Source: Mojavia pulchra JT2-VF2
GTDB lineage: Bacteria > Cyanobacteriota > Cyanobacteriia > Cyanobacteriales > Nostocaceae
NCBI GenBank assembly: GCA_019359325.1
Contig: JAHHHN010000002.1
Span: forward strand, 248,001 to 312,000
Direction: 5' to 3'
DNA: 64,000 bases
Shown piece by piece: positions 9,583 to 18,812 of the stretch. A model generated the notes under the pieces. It was not told the origin of the DNA, did no database searches, and saw nothing but the letters and a program-made list of their open reading frames with translations. The position numbers were made by a program, and so were the translations under genes. Position 1 is the stretch's first letter. Each line of letters starts with the position of its first letter.

Positions 9583-11490
9583 TTAAACAACAGCAGATAG
9601 TTGCCGTTCAAAGAAAGCTGCTAACACTCTTTCGGCTATTTGACGACTAGTTAAACCTAATTCAGCCTTAGATTCATCGGGTGTAGCATGATCTACTAAG
9701 ATATCTGGCACACCGATGCGTTTTACAGGTACTACGACATCGGCATCGAGTAGGGCTTCTGCTACCGCAGAACCAAAGCCACCCATAACGCAGCCTTCTT
9801 CTAGGGTAACAACACGCCCAATTTTCTTAGCTAAAGGCAAGATCAATTCGGTATCTAAAGGTTTGACAAATCGGGCATTGATTACAGTGGCTTCAATACC
9901 GTGTTCGCTGAGAATTTCAGCTGCTTGCATACCTGGATACACCATTGTGCCGTAACCGATGATTAACACATCATCACCAGTGCGGAGAATTTCCCCTTTG
10001 CCAATTTCTAAAGGTTCCCAGCCTTCTTCCATTAGGGGGACGCCATGGCCATTACCACGCGGGAAACGCATTGCGATCGGGCCACTGGTATGGTTAATAC
10101 CAGTGACAATCATGCGTTGCAGTTCGGCTTCGTCTTTGGGTGCCATCATGACGATATTGGGTATGCAACGCAAATAAGCAATGTCATACATCCCCTGGTG
10201 GGTGGGGCCATCAGCACCAACAATTCCCGCCCTGTCCAGACAGAAGAATACTGGCAAATTTTGGATGCAGACATCATGAATTATTTGGTCGTAAGCGCGT
10301 TGCAAGAAGGTAGAGTAGATGGCAGCGACGGGACGCATACCTTCACTAGCAAGTCCAGCTGCTAAAGTAACAGCGTGCTGTTCGGCAATGCCTACATCAA
10401 TATATTGATTAGGTAATTTCGCTTGAAGTTTATCTAAGCCTGTCCCTGTTGCCATCGCCGCAGTAATCCCAATGATTTTGGGATTTTGTTCGGCGAGTTT
10501 CACTAAGGTGTGGGCAAAGACTTTGGCATAAGCCGGAGGTTTGGGTTTATTGGAAGGAACAGCTTTGCCAGTTACTAGATTAAACGGATTTTGGGCGTGG
10601 TAGCCTACTTGGTCTTGTTCGGCAATTTCATAACCTTTGCCTTTGACTGTGACCACATGTACCAGCACTGGCCCTTGCATTTGATGTGCCTGTTGGAAGG
10701 TAGCAATTAATTCCTCTAAATTATGTCCATCCACTGGCCCCATATAAGTAAAGCCCAATTCTTCAAAGACTGCGCCTACTTTGGGGACAGCTAAACGCTT
10801 CATACTTTCTTTGATGCGTCCTAATTCGGGAGAAAGGGATTCACCAACGAAGGGAATTTGCTTAAACTGTTCCTCGAAGTTATCCTTAATAAACTGCACT
10901 GGTGGGCTGAGGCGCATTTTGTTGAGGTAGCGAGGAATTGCACCCACGTTGGGAGAGATGGACATCTCGTTGTCGTTGAGAACAACCAGCAGGTTAGTTT
11001 TGGGTAAGTGTCCTGCATGGTTGATGGCTTCTAATGCCATACCTCCAGTTAACGCACCATCGCCAATAACGGCAACGGCTTTAAATTTTTCTCCTTGCAT
11101 GTCTCGTGCTAAAGCCATGCCTAGTGCTGCTGAGATACTTGTGGAAGCGTGTCCTGCACCAAAGTGATCGAATTTACTTTCACACCGCTTGAGATAACCG
11201 GCAATTCCGTCTTTTTGCCTGAGAGTATGGAAGTTACTATAGCGTCCTGTGATTAGTTTGTGGGGATAGGCTTGGTGTCCTACATCCCAAATAACCTTAT
11301 CCCGATCTAAGTCCAGTGTCTGGTAAAGCCCTAATGTTAACTCTACAACACCCAAACCAGGCCCCAGGTGTCCCCCAGTTGCTGCTACCGTTTGTAGGTG
11401 CTTATCTCGGATTTGACGGGCAATCTGTTGCAGCTGCCGAATCGATAAACCGTGCAACTGATTAGGATGGGTGATTTCGCTCAGATGCAT
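9583..11490 (-). CDS. dxs: 1-deoxy-D-xylulose-5-phosphate synthase
   Basis: First, committing step of the MEP isoprenoid pathway: condenses pyruvate and glyceraldehyde 3-phosphate using thiamine diphosphate, so it feeds carotenoid, phytol and quinone synthesis. Visible are the N-terminal [29 protein letters not shown], the thiamine-binding [18 protein letters not shown]...NDNEMSI, the transketolase Pyr domain [17 protein letters not shown], and the C-terminal domain [16 protein letters not shown]. The length of 635 aa is standard. It is monocistronic with a terminator downstream. Confidence 0.97.
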   Translation of the reverse strand: MHLSEITHPNQLHGLSIRQLQQIARQIRDKHLQTVAATGGHLGPGLGVVELTLGLYQTLDLDRDKVIWDVGHQAYPHKLITGRYSNFHTLRQKDGIAGYLKRCESKFDHFGAGHASTSISAALGMALARDMQGEKFKAVAVIGDGALTGGMALEAINHAGHLPKTNLLVVLNDNEMSISPNVGAIPRYLNKMRLSPPVQFIKDNFEEQFKQIPFVGESLSPELGRIKESMKRLAVPKVGAVFEELGFTYMGPVDGHNLEELIATFQQAHQMQGPVLVHVVTVKGKGYEIAEQDQVGYHAQNPFNLVTGKAVPSNKPKPPAYAKVFAHTLVKLAEQNPKIIGITAAMATGTGLDKLQAKLPNQYIDVGIAEQHAVTLAAGLASEGMRPVAAIYSTFLQRAYDQIIHDVCIQNLPVFFCLDRAGIVGADGPTHQGMYDIAYLRCIPNIVMMAPKDEAELQRMIVTGINHTSGPIAMRFPRGNGHGVPLMEEGWEPLEIGKGEILRTGDDVLIIGYGTMVYPGMQAAEILSEHGIEATVINARFVKPLDTELILPLAKKIGRVVTLEEGCVMGGFGSAVAEALLDADVVVPVKRIGVPDILVDHATPDESKAELGLTSRQIAERVLAAFFERQLSAVV

Positions 11491-11647
11491 ATTATAGGGT
11501 TTTCCTCTCTAATCTCTACTTTTGGTATTCTCTGATTTTCCCACGGTAATGTTGCTTGCGAATTCTTAGGCAGTGGCATTAAATTATATGAACTAAGAGG
11601 CAGGCAAGGGTAAAGTTTTCTCTAGGTTTTTACCTTGGATGATTTAG

Positions 11648-12343
11648 CTAACGCGGTTCTGTCATACTAGGAACACCAGGAACCTCTGGTGTTTCTGGTT
11701 GTTTCTGCTGACGTTCCAAATATTTACTCAATACATACGCCATATCCCCACGGGTCATCGGCTGTAAGGGAGCGATTTTGCCTTGGGGATCTGTATTAAT
11801 AAATCCTTCGGTAATCACTGTGGCGATCGCTTTTCTAGCCCAAGCTGGAATAGCTGCTGCATCTGGATATGGAGCAAGAATTTCATTGACAGTTTCATCA
11901 GGGAATTGAAATACACCATAAGCTTGGGCAAAAATCGCTAAGGCTTCTGCTTTCGTTACCCTTTGATTAGGGAAAAACATATTACCACGATAGCCTTTCA
12001 TGATGTCAGTTTTCAGTACGATCTGAATATCTTTAAATGCCCAATGATTAGTAGGTACATCTGCAACTGTTATAAAATTTTCTTGTTGGGCTGCTTGTCT
12101 TTTTTCTAAATGAAATGCTTTCACCAATATTGCTGCTAGTTCTGCACGATTAATCAGCCTTTCTGGATAAAATTTGCCATCGGCAGAGTTTGTCATTAAC
12201 TTGGCCGAAATTACCTGTTGAATTTGTTCTTGGCTTATTCCAGAAGAAATTTCCGAGCTTTGAGCTTTAACAATTCCTGGGTAGCTTTGTAGTAGTATCA
12301 CTAAGGAAATAGTACGTAGCAACCGCCGCATAATAATGTTCAC
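11648..12343 (-). CDS. SLH-domain secreted/envelope protein
   Basis: Signal peptide at residues 1-27 (RRLLRTISLVILLQSYPGIVKAQ). Then come three S-layer-homology-like repeats: residues about 35-85 (MTNSADGKFYPERLINRAELAAIL), 95-150 (NHWAFKDIQ, FFPNQRVTKAEALAI) and 165-215 (PQGKIAPLQPMTRGDMAYVL). SLH modules bind cell-wall polymers, so the protein probably sits at the periplasmic face of the wall. It lacks the porin barrel of larger cyanobacterial SLH proteins. The Met at 12331 is an alternative start. Confidence 0.85.
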   Translation of the reverse strand: MNIIMRRLLRTISLVILLQSYPGIVKAQSSEISSGISQEQIQQVISAKLMTNSADGKFYPERLINRAELAAILVKAFHLEKRQAAQQENFITVADVPTNHWAFKDIQIVLKTDIMKGYRGNMFFPNQRVTKAEALAIFAQAYGVFQFPDETVNEILAPYPDAAAIPAWARKAIATVITEGFINTDPQGKIAPLQPMTRGDMAYVLSKYLERQQKQPETPEVPGVPSMTEPR

Positions 12344-12785
12344 TAATTCTATTTTGATATTGCAAAGTTCACTTAATTAATCGGAAAATTACATCCTATT
12401 AATTATAAGACAGTGACGTATTATTTGTTCACTAAGTTTCCTAGCTCTCAACCAAATATAAATAATTGAAATTGCATCCATTAATATAACAATTTTATCT
12501 AAATTGTGAAAAATACCCTTTTTAACGAATCGCAAAGGACGCAAAGAGCGCAGAAAGTAGTAAGGTAAGATTTCACTAATCATGTAACAGGGCAATAGCC
12601 TCTTTAATATATGATAGCTGCTGATTTTATATTAAATACTCATAAAAATATTGGGTATATAATAATTCAACAATTTTACTGAAATTATTTTGAATTTTGA
12701 ATGAAAAAATTTTGAATTGCATAGGATGTAGTATAGTCGACCGTGATAGTGCGATCTATTTAGTCCATATTGCAGGAGTTTGGGA
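12344..12785. other. Intergenic region upstream of rpiA
   Basis: A/T-rich, with one copy of the dispersed purine motif CGCAAAGGACGCAAAGAGCG (12531-12550) and the ribosome site AGGAG at 12773-12777 that favours the rpiA ATG at 12786. No gene supported. Confidence 0.4.
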
Positions 12786-13496
12786 ATGACTGTAGCAGCA
12801 GACCCCGTAAAGTTGATGAAGCAAGAAGTTGGCAAAGCCGCCGCCGCCCTGGTTAAATCAGGTTCGATTGTCGGGTTGGGTACGGGGTCAACCACGGCGT
12901 ATACAATTCAGTTTCTCGGAGAACGTCTTCAGTCTGGTGAACTCAAAGATATAGTTGGTGTCCCTACCTCGTTTCAGTCAGAAGTGTTGGCAAAGCAGTA
13001 CGGTGTACCTCTCACTACCCTAGACGCGATTGACCACATTGATATTGCCATTGATGGCGCAGATGAAGTCGATCCTCAGAAGAATTTGATTAAAGGTGGT
13101 GGTGCAGCCCATACCCGCGAAAAAGTAGTAGATTACCTGGCAAATCAGTTTATTGTCGTGGTGGATAGTGGTAAGTTAGTAGACCGCTTGGGTTCTAGTT
13201 TTGCTGTACCAGTAGAAGTCATACCAATGGCGATCGCTCCTGTTACTAATGCTATCAAGAAGCTTGGTGGTAAACCTGAACTCCGCATGGGTGTGAAAAA
13301 AGCTGGCCCAGTCATTACCGACCAAGGCAACATGGTTTTAGATGTCAGATTTGACTCTATTGACGATCCAGTAAACCTAGAAAAAACACTCAATAACATT
13401 CCTGGCGTTCTGGAAAATGGTATTTTCGTCAATTGTGTCGATTTAGTTTTGATTGGCGAAGTTAAAGATGGTCAACCGCTGGTACGGCAATTGTAA
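12786..13496 (+). CDS. rpiA: Ribose-5-phosphate isomerase A
   Basis: Interconverts ribose 5-phosphate and ribulose 5-phosphate in the Calvin and pentose phosphate cycles. The phosphate-binding [12 protein letters not shown], the catalytic [24 protein letters not shown] and the C-terminal [18 protein letters not shown] are characteristic of RpiA. The ATG at 12786 has AGGAG eight bases ahead; the TTG six bases upstream is too close to that site. 236 aa is normal. Confidence 0.96.
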   Translation: MTVAADPVKLMKQEVGKAAAALVKSGSIVGLGTGSTTAYTIQFLGERLQSGELKDIVGVPTSFQSEVLAKQYGVPLTTLDAIDHIDIAIDGADEVDPQKNLIKGGGAAHTREKVVDYLANQFIVVVDSGKLVDRLGSSFAVPVEVIPMAIAPVTNAIKKLGGKPELRMGVKKAGPVITDQGNMVLDVRFDSIDDPVNLEKTLNNIPGVLENGIFVNCVDLVLIGEVKDGQPLVRQL

Positions 13497-13518
13497 AAGG
13501 GATTAGAGGCAGGAGGAA

Positions 13519-13577
13519 TGAGGACAAGGGGACAAGGGGACAAGGAGAAAGAACTATGAATAATTGCTCCTTGTCCT
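13519..13577. terminator. Hairpin between convergent rpiA and TPR gene
   Basis: Purine-rich GAGGACAAGG repeats followed by GACAAGGAG (13539-13547) pair with CTCCTTGTC (13567-13575). It lies in the 100 bp between two convergent genes and probably ends both transcripts; it is also of the dispersed purine-repeat type. Confidence 0.45.
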
Positions 13578-13596
13578 CTTCACCCAGTCCCCAACC

Positions 13597-15228
13597 TCAG
13601 AAATTCTCTACCAGTAGCTGAGTATCGGTACTTTTCCAAGCTTTTGTAAATTCAGCTTCCACAAGTTTAGCGGCATCATTTTTGCCTAGTGCTTGTAAAC
13701 TTGCTTGCAAGCCCAATAGTGAACGCCCGTTCAGGGGATACTTTTGTAAATCGGCGCGAAATACTTTTTCTGCTGCGGCATAATCACCCTTAGCTAACAG
13801 CGCACCTCCTAGTGCTTCCCGTGTGGGAATGTACCAGTCTGGTGGTTCCATGTAATTCAGGGCATCTTCTTGCGCCACCGCTGTTTCTAATAATTTAATA
13901 GCGGATTCATAGTCCTGTTTAGCTTTGACAATTTTCGCATCTAACAGATTGCTGGCAATATCTAAAATATTACTGGCGGGACTCATGCCTATAGTTGCAG
14001 CAGCGGGAATTGTTTTTTGGGCTGCTAGTAACTCAGTGCGATCGCTTACTGCATCCTCAACTTTACCTGTGGCGGCGTTAGCCATACCGTGAGCAAAATA
14101 CCACAGTGCTTTGGTTGTAACTAATTTGTCATCGGGCGGTGAAGATTTTAAGATGGCATCCCAATCACTAAAGCGCACCTGAATCAGGATTTTAGTCCCA
14201 AGATATCCCTCAACCATTGGTAATTCCGATACAAATGGTGTAGCAGTAGTAACTAATTTATCGGCTGCTTGGATAGCATCTTGATACCTACCTGCCATAG
14301 CACCCGCCACTGCCAAGAAATGCACGTTGTGAGTATAGTACATCAAAGGATAAACACCCTGGATGTGATTTTTTTGAATATAAACTTCATCTTGAGCGAT
14401 CGCCTGCGCGTTTGACCGCATTGCTCCTTCGTAATCTCCCACACGAAAATAAATATGCGAAGGCATATGTACTAAGTGTCCTGCTGCTGGAACTAGATTT
14501 TCCAAACGTTTGGCACTTTCTAAGGCGCGTTCTGGAGTCAGCGATGCTTCTACTGCATGAATATAGTAATGATTAGCACCTGGATGGTTCGGGTCACGTT
14601 GGAGTACCGATTCTAAAACAGCTACAATCTCTTCGGTATCTGTCAGGGGTTTACCATCTTTAGTCCAGAGTTGCCAAGGATGCAAATCCATCAAGCTTTC
14701 AGCGTATAGTGTTTTTGCATCTAAGTCTTGGGGATAACGCTTGACTAAATCTGCCATCGCGTTTTTGTAATCCACTGCTAGTTTGTATAAATAAGCATGG
14801 GAATCGTTAGAATAACGCTTTGCTAAGGCGTTAATGTAGTCTTGTTCCTGTTTCGATGCACGGGTAGACAATGCCTTAGCTTGCTGGATTGCTTGATATG
14901 CTGCTAGTTCGCGATCGCTGTCTACATCCAAGTTAATATTAGGCCCAAGAGCTAGAGCAATGCCCCAATATGCCATTGCTAACTGAGGATCAAGTTCCGC
15001 TGCATATTTAAATGAACGCGCCGCCTCATCATGGTTGAAGGCATACATTAAATTTAACCCCTGATCGAAAAACTGTTGCGCTTCGGGGTTGTCGGTAGAC
15101 ACTGGATGGTGATGTGTTCCCAGTCCAGATATGAGAGTATATGGCTGTTGTGCTTGAGCGATTGCACTGCTGGGAAACAATAAGCTGAATACAAGGGCCC
15201 AAACTAAAAATAAATACTTCATTTTCAA
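13597..15228 (-). CDS. Exported TPR-repeat protein of unknown function
   Basis: A signal peptide (1-25, ending SSAIAQA) precedes an almost wholly helical protein of about 515 residues with TPR-like motifs. The most readable is at about 48-85 (FFDQGLNLMYAFNHDEAARSFKYAAELDP), with others at about 205-240, 280-330 and 460-520. No catalytic motif is seen. The family is known from several phyla without an assigned role. It is followed in the same direction (22 bp upstream of its start) by the end of the small membrane-protein gene 15251-15472, so the two may be cotranscribed. Confidence 0.8.
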   Translation of the reverse strand: MKMKYLFLVWALVFSLLFPSSAIAQAQQPYTLISGLGTHHHPVSTDNPEAQQFFDQGLNLMYAFNHDEAARSFKYAAELDPQLAMAYWGIALALGPNINLDVDSDRELAAYQAIQQAKALSTRASKQEQDYINALAKRYSNDSHAYLYKLAVDYKNAMADLVKRYPQDLDAKTLYAESLMDLHPWQLWTKDGKPLTDTEEIVAVLESVLQRDPNHPGANHYYIHAVEASLTPERALESAKRLENLVPAAGHLVHMPSHIYFRVGDYEGAMRSNAQAIAQDEVYIQKNHIQGVYPLMYYTHNVHFLAVAGAMAGRYQDAIQAADKLVTTATPFVSELPMVEGYLGTKILIQVRFSDWDAILKSSPPDDKLVTTKALWYFAHGMANAATGKVEDAVSDRTELLAAQKTIPAAATIGMSPASNILDIASNLLDAKIVKAKQDYESAIKLLETAVAQEDALNYMEPPDWYIPTREALGGALLAKGDYAAAEKVFRADLQKYPLNGRSLLGLQASLQALGKNDAAKLVEAEFTKAWKSTDTQLLVENF

Positions 15229-15250
15229 AATTCCGGTTTTTTAAACATTC

Positions 15251-15472
15251 TTATTTTTTGATATCTAAATGCCATAGTTTCTCTAAGGAAGCAATTTCTT
15301 GGTGGAGAACAGCAATACGGTATTTTTTATAACCAAGAATACTTATAATTAAAATAATGGAAATAATAATGGTTGACAATCCTATAACAGTATCAAATGA
15401 TGTATTTTCTTGGCTTGTAAAGCCTACAGTAGCAGAGTTAGTTGCAATTTGATTAGTGGTATTGCTCCGCAT
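15251..15472 (-). CDS. Small single-helix membrane protein, unknown
   Basis: 73 residues. One hydrophobic helix (about 28-47, TVIGLSTIIISIILIISILG) is followed by a basic stretch and a short amphipathic tail. I do not recognise the family. Its position directly ahead of the exported TPR protein, on the same strand, suggests a shared transcript. Confidence 0.55.
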   Translation of the reverse strand: MRSNTTNQIATNSATVGFTSQENTSFDTVIGLSTIIISIILIISILGYKKYRIAVLHQEIASLEKLWHLDIKK

Positions 15473-15994
15473 AATTTACTCCAAAATTACGACAATATTT
15501 CAGGTATAAAAAATGTAAGTAACTGCGGTGATTTTTATTAATCAGTTCTTACATTGATAAGTACTCTTCAGCGATAATGAGAAAAATTATGTTGATTGCA
15601 GTCTGGTGTCGTGCTGACAATAGACTTCATCACGAAGATGCTAATTTTCTGATTTACGAGGTGATTTTTTCTGTGTGCCCTGAAGATTGAGCCATGATTA
15701 ATTAGCATCCCACCTTTAAAATCAAGTACACTTGTGTTGCGATTGTGAGCATACTGAGTAATATGGCGGCAAAATGCTTACTAGTAGTAGCTATGATGTG
15801 ATTATCTAGCTAGATACCCATTTGATGGGATTAGATCACAAAGCATGAAAATCTATTTTTTCCCAGTTCTATTTTCAAGCTAGAGGGTTATGGAATAAAT
15901 CACACAACGAGGGTATGAAAATCAATACTCAATGCCCAATGCCCCATTTTCAAGCTAGATTTGAGATTGTTGGCAAGGAATTCGATATTATTTA
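15473..15994. other. 522-bp divergent intergenic region
   Basis: No gene supported. It contains an extended imperfect palindrome bounded by TGTGAT (about 15798) and ATCACA (about 15841), and a direct repeat of ATTTTCAAGCTAGA at about 15870 and 15949. It should hold the promoters of the small membrane protein and the aldo/keto reductase. Confidence 0.4.
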
Positions 15995-17176
15995 ATGTTG
16001 TACAGAAGATTTGGACGCACAGAATTACAAATGCCTGTGTTTTCTTGCGGTGGTATGAGATACCAGTTTAAATGGCAGGATGTTTCCCAAGAAGAAATTC
16101 CTTCAGACAACCAGGAAAATGTCGAAGCAATTATTAAACGGGCGATTGATTTAGGTATAAATCATATTGAGACTGCCCGTGGTTATGGAACTTCGGAAAT
16201 GCAGTTAGGAAGAATATTGCCCAAGTTTCCCCGCGAAAAGTTAATTGTTCAGACTAAAGTTAACCCAGTCGCAGATGCCCAAGAATTCCGAAATAAAGTT
16301 GAAAAATCACTGCAATATCTTCAGCTAGATTATGTTGATTTACTAAGCTTACATGGCATTAATAATGATGAGTCTTTCGATTACAGCATACGTCATGGTG
16401 GCTGTTTAGAAGTAGCAAAGCAATTACAAGCTGAGGGAAAAGTTAGATTTATTGGCTTTTCTACTCACGGCTCTACGAATATGATTATCCAGGCAATTAA
16501 TACTAATCAATTTGATTATGTAAATTTGCATTGGTACTATATTAATCAATGGAATTGGGAAGCAATTCTAGCTGCAAGACGCCATGATATGGGAGTGTTT
16601 ATTATTAGTCCATCTAATAAAGGAGGGATGCTATATACACCACCACAAAAATTAGTTAATCTCTGTGCGCCCTTGAGTCCGATGGTGTTTAACGATTTGT
16701 TTTGCCTCAGTCATCAACAGGTGCATACTCTGAGTGTGGGAGCAACAAAACCACAAGATTTTGATGAACACTTAAAGACTTTAGAATTGCTGGATCAAGC
16801 AGCAGAAATTTTGCCACCAATTTTGGCGCGGTTGGAATCAGAAGCGATCGCTACTTTGGGAGAAGACTGGGTGAAAACTTGGCAGGTTAATTTGCCCAGT
16901 TTTGAAGAAACACCAGGTCAAGTAAATATACGAATGATTTTGTGGCTGTGGAATCTAGCGATCGCCTACGATATGGTAGACTACGCCAAAATACGCTACA
17001 ACCTGCTTGGTAATGGTAGCCACTGGTTTCCTGGCAACAAAGCAGATCGGCTAGACGAACTAGACTTACGCCCATGTCTTGCCGATAACCCTCAAGCTGA
17101 TAAAATACCCCAGATTCTGGCACAAGCACATCAAATGCTGGCGGGTGAAGCAGTCAAACGTTTATCTCAGACTTAA
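15995..17176 (+). CDS. Aldo/keto reductase family oxidoreductase
   Basis: A cytosolic NAD(P)H-linked TIM-barrel oxidoreductase. The N-terminus RRFGRTELQMPVFSCGGMR, the catalytic-region motif GINHIETARGYGTSEMQLG (Asp of the usual DTA replaced by Glu, Tyr kept) and VDLLSLHG, which has His at the catalytic position, fit the AKR superfamily. Residues 300-393 form a C-terminal extension, so at 393 aa it belongs to the longer predicted-oxidoreductase group; many of those carry a 4Fe-4S motif here but no such Cys cluster is visible. Substrate unknown. Confidence 0.85.
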   Translation: MLYRRFGRTELQMPVFSCGGMRYQFKWQDVSQEEIPSDNQENVEAIIKRAIDLGINHIETARGYGTSEMQLGRILPKFPREKLIVQTKVNPVADAQEFRNKVEKSLQYLQLDYVDLLSLHGINNDESFDYSIRHGGCLEVAKQLQAEGKVRFIGFSTHGSTNMIIQAINTNQFDYVNLHWYYINQWNWEAILAARRHDMGVFIISPSNKGGMLYTPPQKLVNLCAPLSPMVFNDLFCLSHQQVHTLSVGATKPQDFDEHLKTLELLDQAAEILPPILARLESEAIATLGEDWVKTWQVNLPSFEETPGQVNIRMILWLWNLAIAYDMVDYAKIRYNLLGNGSHWFPGNKADRLDELDLRPCLADNPQADKIPQILAQAHQMLAGEAVKRLSQT

Positions 17177-17238
17177 TACAAATTCGTAATTCGTAATTAC
17201 GAAATTCTGACAGCATCTAGAGTTTATCTATGGCTTTG

Positions 17239-18567
17239 TTAGTCAGATTGGGTCGAGTCTGTCGATTTATCTGCCTTCGGTACAACTAGTACCTTATCAA
17301 CTCGGTTACCATCCATGTCCATCACCTCAAAACGCATACCCTGCCATTCAAAATGATCTGCTGCTGTAGGGATACGGCCTAAATGAGTGATCACAAACCC
17401 GCCCAAAGTTTGATAGCTACCTCGCTCCTCAGATTGCCATTCTTCCATATCGAAAAGTTCTAAAAACTCTTCTACAGGCAGCATTCCATCCAAAAGCCAA
17501 GAACCATCTTCGCGTTGCACAGCTTGTGGTTCTTCTTGCCCAGGCCCAGCCGGAACATCACCAACAATTTCACTCATAATGTCATTAAGAGTAACTAATC
17601 CTTGAATTACGCCGTATTCATCAACTACCAGCGCCATGTGCGTAATAGTCTGCTTAAATAACTCTAAAACTTTTAAGCCACGGGTACTTTCTGGTACAAA
17701 TACAGGTTGCCGTAATCCTACTGTTAAATCTAGGGGTTCACCTCGAAAACTCCGGGCTAATAAGTCTGTTACTGGGATCACACCAAGCACGTTATCTAGT
17801 CCTTCCTGACAAACCGGATATCGAGAATAGGCGCTATCAACCATTTTCTGGCGGTTTTCTTCAGGAGTATCTTCCAAGTCGAGCCAAACAATATCTGGAC
17901 GAGGTGTCATAAACGAACTGACGGGGCGATCGCCTAAACGAAAAACTCGCTCCACCATATCTTGTTCAGCTTCCTCAAAGGTTCCCGCCTCTGTGCCTTG
18001 CTCAATTAAAATTTTGATTTCTTCCTCAGTAACTTGTGGTTCAGTAGAAGCTGTAATACCTAACCCTCGCAGCACCATTTCCGTAGAAGCACTTAATAAA
18101 TAAACTGCTGGAGAAGCTAGGGCTGCCAAGGCTCGCATCGGAATTGCGACAAAGGCGGCAATTTTTTCTGGGTTGTTTAATGCCAAACGCTTTGGCACTA
18201 GTTCGCCCACAATCAGCGACAAATACGTGATGATCACAACCACTATCCCGAAGGATATCGGCTCACTATAAGGTGCGAAAAAGGGGACTAACTTCAAATA
18301 AACCGCTAGTTTTGAGCCAATAGTTGCCCCGCCAAAAGCACCAGTGAGAATGCCAATCAGGGTAATCCCAATCTGAATCGTCGAAAAAAATTGATTTGGA
18401 GACTCAGCTAGCTTCAATGCTGCTCGCGCTTTTAGGTCTCCTTGATTAGCTAACTGTTGCAACCTTACCTTACGCGCCGAGACGATCGCCATCTCGGACA
18501 TAGAAAACACACCATTGGCAATAATTAGCACCAAAATAATGGAAATTTCAAAAGTGATGGACGACAT
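17239..18567 (-). CDS. CNNM/CorC (HlyC/CorC)-family membrane protein
   Basis: Inner-membrane protein likely involved in divalent cation (Mg2+/Co2+) efflux. The DUF21 transmembrane domain (1-190) has four hydrophobic segments and the NGVFSMSEMAIVSARK motif. A CBS pair (about 210-330; SFMTPRPDIVWLDLEDT, MALVVDEYGVIQGLVTLNDI) is followed by a CorC_HlyC domain (about 350-430). Length 442 aa is typical. Stands alone, opposite in direction to mfd. Confidence 0.92.
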   Translation of the reverse strand: MSSITFEISIILVLIIANGVFSMSEMAIVSARKVRLQQLANQGDLKARAALKLAESPNQFFSTIQIGITLIGILTGAFGGATIGSKLAVYLKLVPFFAPYSEPISFGIVVVIITYLSLIVGELVPKRLALNNPEKIAAFVAIPMRALAALASPAVYLLSASTEMVLRGLGITASTEPQVTEEEIKILIEQGTEAGTFEEAEQDMVERVFRLGDRPVSSFMTPRPDIVWLDLEDTPEENRQKMVDSAYSRYPVCQEGLDNVLGVIPVTDLLARSFRGEPLDLTVGLRQPVFVPESTRGLKVLELFKQTITHMALVVDEYGVIQGLVTLNDIMSEIVGDVPAGPGQEEPQAVQREDGSWLLDGMLPVEEFLELFDMEEWQSEERGSYQTLGGFVITHLGRIPTAADHFEWQGMRFEVMDMDGNRVDKVLVVPKADKSTDSTQSD

Positions 18568-18812
18568 GTTTAGAATGGCCGCTATAGAGAGCGAACGTAG
18601 CTCAACTCTTAGTATCTAGTATTCAAGGTGCATACATAAACGCTTTTATTGTACATAAAGTAGTATTTATAGTTCTTGTGTCTAATTAGTTGTCAAGCAT
18701 TATTCTTCCACAGAAAGAATATTCAGACTATTAACACTTTTAAAATAGTGGATATAAGCTGCCTCTCTCTATACTTTTTCATCCGCAACGACTCCCATCT
18801 ATAGTAAAACCT